Assembly (NCBI GenBank): GCA_905182785.1
Contig: CAJJDF010000016.1
Coordinates: forward strand, 78,247-142,246
Direction of reading: 5' to 3'
DNA length: 64,000 nucleotides
Origin: an uncultured Flavobacteriales bacterium
Lineage (GTDB): Bacteria; Bacteroidota; Bacteroidia; Flavobacteriales_D; CAJJDF01
Of the stretch, positions 9,792 through 17,013 are shown piece after piece. The first letter of the stretch is position 1. Each line of letters starts with the position of its first letter. A program made the translations under genes and the position numbers. The notes beneath the pieces are model-generated. The model was not told the origin of the DNA. It saw only the letters and a list, made by a program, of their open reading frames with translations, and made no database searches.

Positions 9792-10745
9792 ATGAGTAAG
9801 AAACTAAAATTAGTAGAAGTAACTTCTGAATTAGGTGCAGGAACAAGAGGTGCAAGTCTTGGTGTAGGAGCACTTAAAACAGCTTCATTTAATATAAATT
9901 CAACATTTTTCTCGATTTATCAATCTGTAGAAGTGAAAAATTACAATGAGTTTTTATTTACAGAAAACAAAACACCTTCTGCCATTAGAGTAGAATACGT
10001 AACCAAAGCTTTTAATGAAGTTTACAATTCAATTAATGAAGTTTTTGAGGATAATGAATTTCCATTTGTACTGGCAGGAGATCACTCTACTGCAGCTGCA
10101 ACTATAGCAAGTATTCATAATTCTCATCTAGGAAAAAAACTTGGTGTTATTTGGGTAGATGCACACGCAGATTTACATTCTCCGTTTACTTCTCCAACAG
10201 GAAATATGCATGGTATGCCTTTGGCAATAGCTTGTGGAATAAATAATTTATCTCAAAAGGTAAATGAAGTTTTACCAGAAGTAGAAGTTTACTGGAATAA
10301 TTTGAAAGCGCTTGGTGAGAATAATTTAAGTACAGAAAATCTTGTTTTTATTGGAGTTCGAGACACCGAACTCCCAGAAGATTATTTAATTTCTGAGAAG
10401 GGAATAAAAAATTTTTTAGTAGAAGAAATAAAAGAAAAAGGAGGTAAAGAAATTGCAAAACAAGCATTAAATATATTAGATGATTGTGATATTATTTACG
10501 TCTCATTTGACGTAGATAGCATGGATCCAACAGAAGTTTCACATGGTACAGGAACACCTGTAGATAATGGAATACCTTTAGAAACAGTTACTGAAATTTT
10601 GTTGCAGTTGGCAAATAGCTCAAAATTGGTTTGTTTCGAAACTGTAGAAGTAAATCCAACTTTAGATGAAAAGAAAAATAAGATGGCAGAAACAACTTTA
10701 GAAATTATTGAGAAAGTAGCGCAAGTTATTTCTTCAAGAGGTTAA
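9792..10745 (+). CDS. Arginase / agmatinase-family ureohydrolase
   Basis: 317 residues. Manganese ureohydrolase; most likely arginase (L-arginine to L-ornithine and urea), with formiminoglutamase or agmatinase as alternatives. All metal ligands are visible: AGDHS with H98, WVDAHADLH with D123, H125 and D127, and SFDVDSMDP with D240 and D242. The GNMHGMPLA stretch (about 137-145) is typical of arginases. It is located between a small membrane protein and a pRiA4b-like protein in a tight rightward run. No urease or ornithine genes are present in the window. Confidence 0.92.
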   Translation: MSKKLKLVEVTSELGAGTRGASLGVGALKTASFNINSTFFSIYQSVEVKNYNEFLFTENKTPSAIRVEYVTKAFNEVYNSINEVFEDNEFPFVLAGDHSTAAATIASIHNSHLGKKLGVIWVDAHADLHSPFTSPTGNMHGMPLAIACGINNLSQKVNEVLPEVEVYWNNLKALGENNLSTENLVFIGVRDTELPEDYLISEKGIKNFLVEEIKEKGGKEIAKQALNILDDCDIIYVSFDVDSMDPTEVSHGTGTPVDNGIPLETVTEILLQLANSSKLVCFETVEVNPTLDEKKNKMAETTLEIIEKVAQVISSRG

Positions 10746-10793
10746 ACAACTTTTAATTAGTAAGAGTCGTATAAATAAAGATAAATAAGTACA

Positions 10794-11315
10794 ATGAAAG
10801 AATACAAGTTTAGAGTTTTAATTGATACATTAGAAGAAGAAAATGCTTTTAGAGATATTGTAGTAGATAGTTCTTCAACATTTGAAGTACTTAATAATAT
10901 GATAGTTCAGGCTTTCAAATTTAAAGGAGATCAAGTTGCTTCATTTTATTTGAGTAATGACGAATGGGACAAAGGACAAGAGATTGGACTGATGGATATG
11001 ACAGGAGAAAGTGCTGATTTTCTTCAAATGGGTGATACTTTGATAAGAGAAAAAGTAGAGGAATTAAATCAAAAATTACTTTACGTTTATGATTTCTTAT
11101 CCATGTGGTGTTTCTTTATCGAATTGGTTGAAATAAATGACTTGTCTGCAGAGAAAAACTACCCATTGGTAGAGTTGGAGTTTGGAGTTGCTCCTCCAGA
11201 AGAATCTAAACAAATTATAATAGATGATTCGCTAGATTTTGAAGAAGAAGGTGACTATGATGAGTTTGAAGATGAATTCAATAGTTTTGACAATATTGAT
11301 AATTACGATATATAA
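10794..11315 (+). CDS. pRiA4b ORF-3-like (IS1096 TnpR-like) domain protein
   Basis: 173 residues. The N-terminal part (KEYKFRVLIDTLEEENAFRD, then FKGDQVASFYLSNDEWDKG) resembles the plasmid pRiA4b ORF-3 / IS1096 TnpR-like domain that is common as a chromosomal protein in Bacteroidota. The C-terminal 35 residues are very acidic and probably disordered (EEEGDYDEFEDEFN). Function unknown; despite the family name there is no transposase or inverted repeat nearby, so a mobile-element role is not supported. Its stop codon shares one base with the ATG of the following protease gene. Confidence 0.75.
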   Translation: MKEYKFRVLIDTLEEENAFRDIVVDSSSTFEVLNNMIVQAFKFKGDQVASFYLSNDEWDKGQEIGLMDMTGESADFLQMGDTLIREKVEELNQKLLYVYDFLSMWCFFIELVEINDLSAEKNYPLVELEFGVAPPEESKQIIIDDSLDFEEEGDYDEFEDEFNSFDNIDNYDI

Positions 11316-12988
11316 TGAAATTTAATTTACTAATTATATTATTTATAATAACAGGATTAAGTTATTCTCAAGCTCAAAATAGTGTGGAAGGGGAGCTAAT
11401 AGTTATGCTTGAAAAATCAAGCTCTATTGAAATTCTTTGTAATGAATTGAATAATAATTACTTAGGTTTTGATGTAAAAGTAAAAGAACAAATTTCTAGA
11501 AGAATAAATGTTTGGTTATTGAATTACAATACCACAAATTACAGTTCAGCTCGTGCTCTCGAATTAGTAAAATCAAAGAATCAAATTACTTTATCCCAGT
11601 TTAATCACACCAATATTATTGCAAGGGGAGATACTTGTCCTTCTGATCCTCAATTCTTTCCACAACAGTGGAATATGAAAAATACGGGTCAAAATAGTGG
11701 AGTAGCTGGAGCTGATATTGATGCTTGTAATGCTTGGGGATTAACAACCAATACTGTTACAGCACATGGTGACACCATAGTAGTTGCAGTCATTGATGAT
11801 GGGTTTTATTTACCGCATGATGACATTAATTTTTTTAGAAATTACAATGAAATTCCTAACAATGGAATAGACGATGATGGAAACGGTTATGTAGACGATA
11901 CAGATGGCTGGAATACCTATTTGGATACAAATAGAATAACTTATTCCAATCATGGAACAGGTGTTTCAGGAATCATAGGAGCAAAAGCAAACAATGGAAT
12001 TGGAGTAGCAGGAGTGAACTGGGGAATGAAAATTATGCCAATCCAGGGTTCTTCGGGACTAGAATCCACAGTATTAAAATCTTATGGATACGCCTTAGAA
12101 ATGAGAGCTTTATACGATTTAACTAACGGGGCAAAAGGAGCTTATGTTGTGGCAACTAATTCTAGTTTTGGAGTTGATAATGCAAATGCAGCTAGTTATC
12201 CACTTTGGTGTGCGTTTTATGATTCTTTGGGAAGTTATGGAATACTTAGCTGTGCAGCAGGACCCAATTCAAATACCAATGTAGATATTGATGGCGATAT
12301 ACCAACAACTTGTGTGAGTGATTTCTTGATTTCTGTAACTAGTACTACAAGAACAGATAATAAAGTAACAGGAGCAGGTTATGGACCAATTCACATTGAC
12401 ATTGGAGCACCAGGAAATGCTATAAGATCTACCTTGTCAGGTAATTCATACGGTTCCCAATATGGAACTTCATTTGCTACACCTCATCTTACAGGTGCAG
12501 TTGCTTTTATGTATGCAGTTGCTTGTGGTGAATATTTAAATTTATATAAGTCAAATCCTGATTCTATAGCCTTAGAAATTAAGAGTGCAATTTTAACCTA
12601 TTCAGATTCCAATGCGACTTTATTAGGCTTAACCTCTTCAGGTAAAAGATTAAATCTATACAAACCTGCATTACACATTATTTCTAATTTACCATGCGGT
12701 TTTGTTGGGATTGAAAAAGAAGAGGAGGATTTTTCTTCCATTTCACTTTATCCTAATCCTAATAACGGTTCTTTTAAAGTTGAATTAGATAATTTCACAA
12801 AGGGGAATTACAATTATTACATCATCAATGTTACAGGTAAAATGATCGTAAACAATGAAATAGATTTAAATAACGAGAAAGAAGTTTTAGAAATAAATTC
12901 TTCAAAATTTGATAAAGGTGTCTATTTTTTATGTTTAAAGTCACCTTTTAATTTTAACAAAACTATTAAATTTGTAGTGAATAGATAA
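11315..12988 (+). CDS. Secreted S8 (subtilisin-like) serine peptidase with type A T9SS sorting domain
   Basis: 557 residues. Signal peptide at the N-terminus (cleavage near SYSQA). The S8 domain carries the catalytic triad: Asp161 or 162 in VAVIDDGF, His213 in SNHGTGVSGI and Ser386 in GTSFATPHLTGA. A Ca-binding-like loop GIDDDGNGYVDD lies near residues 184-195. From about residue 475 there is a C-terminal type IX secretion sorting domain (SLYPNPNNGSFKVEL, KGVYFL). The protein is therefore predicted to cross the outer membrane by T9SS and be released or anchored. Translation is coupled to the preceding gene by a one-base overlap. A weak hairpin (AGCT/AGCT then T6) follows near 13018-13039. Confidence 0.93.
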   Translation: MKFNLLIILFIITGLSYSQAQNSVEGELIVMLEKSSSIEILCNELNNNYLGFDVKVKEQISRRINVWLLNYNTTNYSSARALELVKSKNQITLSQFNHTNIIARGDTCPSDPQFFPQQWNMKNTGQNSGVAGADIDACNAWGLTTNTVTAHGDTIVVAVIDDGFYLPHDDINFFRNYNEIPNNGIDDDGNGYVDDTDGWNTYLDTNRITYSNHGTGVSGIIGAKANNGIGVAGVNWGMKIMPIQGSSGLESTVLKSYGYALEMRALYDLTNGAKGAYVVATNSSFGVDNANAASYPLWCAFYDSLGSYGILSCAAGPNSNTNVDIDGDIPTTCVSDFLISVTSTTRTDNKVTGAGYGPIHIDIGAPGNAIRSTLSGNSYGSQYGTSFATPHLTGAVAFMYAVACGEYLNLYKSNPDSIALEIKSAILTYSDSNATLLGLTSSGKRLNLYKPALHIISNLPCGFVGIEKEEEDFSSISLYPNPNNGSFKVELDNFTKGNYNYYIINVTGKMIVNNEIDLNNEKEVLEINSSKFDKGVYFLCLKSPFNFNKTIKFVVNR

Positions 12989-13595
12989 CTATGATTAACA
13001 AGAAGAATAGAATATTAGCTTTAGTCTAATAGCTTTTTTCGCAGTAAATATAATACAGCCGTCCATTTTTTTTTGTCCATTGTAAAGTTAATCAAGAGTA
13101 TATTGCCAAGAATTTTTGTTTAGAGAAATACATTAAATAATCTTCTTGTGAGGGGAATTATCAGCTTAAAAAATCAATAAAAGTTATTTAAAAAGTAAAC
13201 TCTAATCAAGAAGAGTTAAATTTCAATATGGAGTCACACATCATTTTATTATTGGCTTTAGTAAAGGAAAACTATAAGACCTCTTCTTAAGGAATCAAAA
13301 TCATTTGCTGATTTAGAGATAAAAAATCTATTATCTAAATTTTATTATATTCCTTGTTCTACCTCCCATTTTATTGTAATAAATTGAAGTACTACTGTTC
13401 TTGAGGTCAGTTGAATGTAAATTTACAACTTGAAACAAAAAACCGAGTGCAAACCGTTATTTTTCATTTGTTTTAAAGGTTTATAAAGAAACTAGATAGA
13501 CTCGTGAAAAATTCTTACCCTTTGATGAGATTTAAATAATAATTAGATAAAAAAGAATTAAATTAGTATCAATTATATTAAAAAAAAACAGAAAA
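12989..13595. other. 607-bp intergenic stretch with possible gene remnants
   Basis: It lies between the protease and the MbnP-like gene. A weak hairpin with T6 (about 13018-13039) may terminate the protease transcript. A possible broken short gene at 13228-13387 is listed separately. No perfect TAnnTTTG box was found immediately before the ATG at 13596. Nothing else was recognised. Confidence 0.5.
13228..13387 (+). pseudogene. Possible frameshifted short gene
   Basis: An ATG at 13228 opens a 19-codon frame that stops at about 13288. The adjacent frame is open from about 13280 to a stop at 13387 and reads as ordinary coding sequence (KESKSFADLEIKNLLSKFYY). Joined with a one-base shift near 13280, these give about 52 residues. 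The family is not recognised, and chance in AT-rich DNA is quite possible. Confidence 0.2.
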
Positions 13596-14402
13596 ATGAA
13601 AAAGATAATAATAGTAATAAGTGTAATAATTTTAATAGCATCTTGTAAAAAAGATGAAACAGTAACACCAGCTGTTGAACAACCAACACCCACAGTAAAT
13701 TTCTTATTTCAACAAAACTATGACGGAGCCGCAGTAACTAGTGCAGATTTTGGAACAACAAAGTATACCAATGCAAAAGGAACAAACCATACCATTTCTA
13801 AGCTACAGTATTTAGTATCTAACATTACATTGCATAAAACTAATGGGGAAGAAGTAGATTTAGGGGGTTATAATTTTGTTGATTTAGCAAATGCTGATTC
13901 AAGATCTTATACACCAACTGCAAAAGTATCAGCAGGAACATATACAGGAGTTTCAATCACATTTGGATTTAACGAAAACGACAATACTTCTGGAGCTTAC
14001 CCAGATTTGAATGCAGTATCTTGGTCTTGGCCTATGATGATTGGAGGAGGTTATCATTTTATGAAATTCGAAGGGATGTTTACTGATAAAACGGGTTCTC
14101 AAACAGGGTTTGCTTACCACAACGGAACTGCTTCCAAAATTGTAAATGGAGGTAGATTCCATGAAGCAAATCATTTTAGACTAAGACTTTGGGATTTTTC
14201 TGGAGGATTTGTGATAGAACAAGGAAATAACACAACCATTAATATAAAAATGAATATAGCAGAATGGTTCAAAAATCCTTTAGTTTGGAGTTTAGATGAT
14301 TACCACGCTATGCTAATGCCAAATTATACAGCTCAAAAAATGATGAATCAAAACGGAAGAAGTGTTTTCTCATTTGGTGGTACTACGGTATCTGCAGAAT
14401 AA
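13596..14402 (+). CDS. MbnP-family lipoprotein (copper-handling)
   Basis: 268 residues. Lipoprotein signal with lipobox IASC (Cys17). The mature part matches the MbnP family: an N-terminal strand FLFQQNYDG, a KLQYLVSNITLHKTNG segment, the SWSWPMMIGGGYHFMKFEG core (about 145-163), and C-terminal HAMLMPNYT. MbnP proteins bind copper; in studied cases a conserved tryptophan is oxidised to kynurenine by the partner di-haem protein MbnH. Several Trp are present here in the conserved core. The next gene, nine bases downstream, is an MbnH/MauG-type di-haem protein, which strongly supports the assignment. Predicted location is the periplasmic or outer-membrane surface. Confidence 0.85.
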   Translation: MKKIIIVISVIILIASCKKDETVTPAVEQPTPTVNFLFQQNYDGAAVTSADFGTTKYTNAKGTNHTISKLQYLVSNITLHKTNGEEVDLGGYNFVDLANADSRSYTPTAKVSAGTYTGVSITFGFNENDNTSGAYPDLNAVSWSWPMMIGGGYHFMKFEGMFTDKTGSQTGFAYHNGTASKIVNGGRFHEANHFRLRLWDFSGGFVIEQGNNTTINIKMNIAEWFKNPLVWSLDDYHAMLMPNYTAQKMMNQNGRSVFSFGGTTVSAE

Positions 14403-14410
14403 TATAAAGA

Positions 14411-15532
14411 ATGAAAAAAATACAACTAATTATTGTAGTTTTTGCAATAGGAATATTCACTACATCCTGTCGAAAGTCGGGATGTACTAATCCTAATGCA
14501 ATAAACTATGATTCCAATGCCAAAGTAGATGATGGCTCTTGTGTGTGCACTCCAGCTTCTGGACCAACACCATACCAGCTACAAATTCCTCAAACATTTA
14601 GTTTGTATTTGCCGGCTCCAATTATTCCGGTTTCAAACCCAATGACTGTGGAAGGAGTTGCTTTGGGAAAAAAGCTGTTTTTTGACAAACAATTGTCAGG
14701 AGATAATACACTTGCTTGTGCAGGTTGTCATTTTCCGACTCAAGCATTTGATGATACCAATAGATTTAGTATTGGGATTGATGGAATTAGAGGCGATAGA
14801 AATGCAATGCCAATTTTTAATCACGCTTGGAACACGGGAGAAAAATTCTTCTGGGATGGAAGAGCAAACACACTAGAAGTACAAGCTTTTGAACCAGTTT
14901 TGAATCCAATAGAAATGCATGATACTTGGCCAAACGTGGTCTCAAAACTTCAAGCAGATGAGAGTTATCCAGCTATGTATTTAGCTGCATTTAGTACTTC
15001 AACAATTGATTCTGTTTTGACTTCAAAAGCATTGGCACAATACGAAAGAACACTAATTTCGGGAAACTCAAGATTTGATAAATACCTATTGAGGCAAATT
15101 AACTTAACTTCCAGCGAATTAAATGGTTTTGGATTGTTTATGGATGAATCTGGGGCAGATTGTTTTCATTGTCATGGAGATGCCACAAACCCTCTTTGGA
15201 CAGATAATTTATTCCACAACAATGGATTGGATGCTTCTTTTACAGATAATGGTTTAGGAGATATTACAGGAAGCCCCTCGGATAACGGGAAATTCAAAAC
15301 TCCTAGTTTAAGAAATTTGGCTTACACAGCCCCATACATGCATGATGGAAGATTCAAGACTTTGGATGAAGTAATAGACCATTACAGTGATAGTTTGGTT
15401 TACTCATCTACCATTTCTCCTTTATTGAAACACATTCCAGCAGGAGGAGTGAATTTAACGATTCAAGAAAAAGGAGATTTAAAAGCTTTTTTATTGACTC
15501 TTACTGATTCTAGTTTTGTTACTGGGCATTAA
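14411..15532 (+). CDS. Di-haem cytochrome c peroxidase / MbnH-like lipoprotein
   Basis: 373 residues, of the bacterial cytochrome c peroxidase/MauG superfamily. Lipoprotein signal (TTSC, Cys20). Two c-type haem motifs are visible, CAGCH (103-107) and CFHCH (251-255), together with the family stretch PSLRNLAYTAPYMHDGR near 296-312. A short GCTNPNAINYDSNA to DGSC motif (about 25-44) precedes the haem domains; similar inserts occur in many Bacteroidota secreted proteins. Because it directly follows an MbnP-family gene, the likely role is oxidative modification of that partner or reduction of peroxide, rather than a free-standing peroxidase. That is inference from gene pairing. Confidence 0.88.
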   Translation: MKKIQLIIVVFAIGIFTTSCRKSGCTNPNAINYDSNAKVDDGSCVCTPASGPTPYQLQIPQTFSLYLPAPIIPVSNPMTVEGVALGKKLFFDKQLSGDNTLACAGCHFPTQAFDDTNRFSIGIDGIRGDRNAMPIFNHAWNTGEKFFWDGRANTLEVQAFEPVLNPIEMHDTWPNVVSKLQADESYPAMYLAAFSTSTIDSVLTSKALAQYERTLISGNSRFDKYLLRQINLTSSELNGFGLFMDESGADCFHCHGDATNPLWTDNLFHNNGLDASFTDNGLGDITGSPSDNGKFKTPSLRNLAYTAPYMHDGRFKTLDEVIDHYSDSLVYSSTISPLLKHIPAGGVNLTIQEKGDLKAFLLTLTDSSFVTGH

Positions 15533-15587
15533 TATTTAAATAAAATATATACTTGGTTGATTAATTTATTTTAACAGACTCTTTTTT

Positions 15588-15945
15588 TTATTTAGAAATA
15601 AATATCAATACCTTCTCAATATAGTATTGATATCCCATAATCGCAGGAACATCATTGTGGTTTGCTCCGGAAATTCTATGATCTTCTTTGTAAGTTCCAC
15701 CGTGTCTTTCATAAATAGCTTCTTCGTTTGTGATAGATAAATAATCATCATCATCCACTCCGTTTATCCACATCAAGGTCTGAGAAACAGATTTTATTTT
15801 TTCTACATGATCAAATACCAGACTAGTGAAAAAGGAAGGAGAAAAATCTAGGGCTTGTTCTCCTTTTTTAAGGGTTCTACAAATCTTGAGGAGGCACAAG
15901 AACTTAGGATTATTGCTAAAGCATTATAGACTATATGTTTTTTTG
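15588..15945 (-). pseudogene. Chimeric fossil: lipoprotein N-terminus joined to alpha/beta-hydrolase C-terminus
   Basis: The last 95 codons (15588-15875) read like the end of an alpha/beta hydrolase, with candidate catalytic Asp (NGVDDDD) and His (GANHNDVP). Upstream, a different frame (about 15945 to 15869) reads as a lipoprotein signal and N-terminus, YNALAIILSSCASSRFVEPL, that runs to an A6 tract at 15864-15869, where the frame switches. There is no ATG/GTG/TTG in the expected place; the codon preceding KKHIVYNAL is ACA. The N-terminal part (CASSRFVxPL) is typical of a different Bacteroidota lipoprotein family than the hydrolase end. It is therefore probably a dead recombinant of two genes. 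Confidence 0.6.
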
Positions 15946-16017
15946 TTAAAATAATATAAAATATTCTTCGTTAAGAAGATAATTATGAGGAAACATTACT
16001 TAACCAAAACACAAAAT

Positions 16018-16815
16018 ATGAAAGTAAATAAAACAATAGGTGTATTATTTTTATCAGCGTTTACAACAATAAGTTATTCTCAAGAGGTGAAGGCTCTAGT
16101 GAAAAAAGAGAGAAAAAACTCTATTGGTTTAGAGTTTAGAGTTGACGAAAATTTCCCAAATATTGGCTTTACTTATAGAAGGTTCTTTAAAGACTCAAAA
16201 TATAATTTAAGATTGAATTTAAATTTGGCAAATTTTGATAGGTTTGGGGGTTCCGGTTTGCTATCTTCTCCTGCATTATTTGAAACAAATGACAGTACTA
16301 GACCAATAATGGGTATAGACAACTCTTATGGTCAAAGTGGTTCTTCCCAAAAGATTGAAATTGGTTTAGAAAGAATTATTGATCTGCATAGGTTTAAATT
16401 CATTGTTGGTGCAGATTTATTTTTAGGACATGATTTTCGTTCCAAAACTCAAAATATTGTAGAGATGGAAAAATATGAATTTACAGAAAACGGAAGTTCG
16501 TATTTTAAATATCAGTTAAGACAATCAGACTCGATTTTTAATGGTTCCTTTTTAGTTAATTCTTTAACTGTCAATAGAAATTACATGAAGCTGGGTGCTA
16601 ATTTGAGGGTAGGAGTAAAGCACAAATTTAGTTCAAGATTATATACTACTGCTTTTTTTGGTGCTAGAATTGAGCAATCTATGTTGGTCAGAGAATCAAT
16701 TAATTATTCTAACGATTCTAACGATTCATTCAAAGATAGATTAACTTATTCTAGTTCTATTAATATTTTAAATATTACTGGATTTTTATCAATTGGCCTT
16801 CATTACAGGTTTTAG
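16018..16815 (+). CDS. Putative outer-membrane beta-barrel protein
   Basis: 265 residues from the ATG at 16018. An in-frame ATG at 15985 would add 11 charged residues before a normal signal peptide, so the inner start is preferred (MKVNKTIGVLFLSAFTTISY, cleavage near YSQ). The mature protein shows alternating strands (SIGLEFRVDENFPNIGFTYR, YNLRLNLNLANF) and ends with an aromatic terminal strand FLSIGLHYRF, the usual barrel-assembly signature. It contains a SNDSNDS repeat in a loop (about residue 235). Family not recognised; it stands alone between the fossil and alaS. Confidence 0.65.
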   Translation: MKVNKTIGVLFLSAFTTISYSQEVKALVKKERKNSIGLEFRVDENFPNIGFTYRRFFKDSKYNLRLNLNLANFDRFGGSGLLSSPALFETNDSTRPIMGIDNSYGQSGSSQKIEIGLERIIDLHRFKFIVGADLFLGHDFRSKTQNIVEMEKYEFTENGSSYFKYQLRQSDSIFNGSFLVNSLTVNRNYMKLGANLRVGVKHKFSSRLYTTAFFGARIEQSMLVRESINYSNDSNDSFKDRLTYSSSINILNITGFLSIGLHYRF

Positions 16816-16911
16816 ATTATTGATAATTTATATTACTTCGTAAAATACTAAATACTAAATCAAATTTGGAATGACAATCACTTGATAGTTTTTTTGTTTG
16901 TTACAATCTAA

Positions 16912-16951
16912 GGGCTGACGCTTTTTCTGAAAGAAAAATGTCTCGAAGCCC
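16912..16951 (+). promoter_or_regulatory. Two-tier inverted repeat upstream of alaS
   Basis: An outer stem GGGCT/AGCCC (16912-16916 and 16947-16951) encloses an inner stem TTTTTCT/AGAAAAA (16922-16928 and 16932-16938). There is no T tract after it, so it is not a normal terminator. It lies 30 bases upstream of the alaS minus-7 box. A regulatory site or leader structure is possible but unproven. Confidence 0.3.
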
Positions 16952-16982
16952 AATTTTGTAATGCAAATTTCAATATTAATCT

Positions 16983-16990
16983 TAAATTTG
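16983..16990 (+). promoter_or_regulatory. Minus-7 box for alaS
   Basis: TAAATTTG matches TAnnTTTG and ends 23 bases before the alaS ATG. A TTTTG lies about 24 bases further upstream, slightly beyond the usual spacing for the minus-33 element. Confidence 0.6.
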
Positions 16991-17013
16991 TTACTTAAAC
17001 GTAAACGACAAGA

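Noticed and set aside
10794..11315. Mobile element from the pRiA4b / IS1096 TnpR-like family name
   Set aside because: There are no inverted repeats, transposase or target duplication, and the gene is embedded in a tight run with arginase and a protease.
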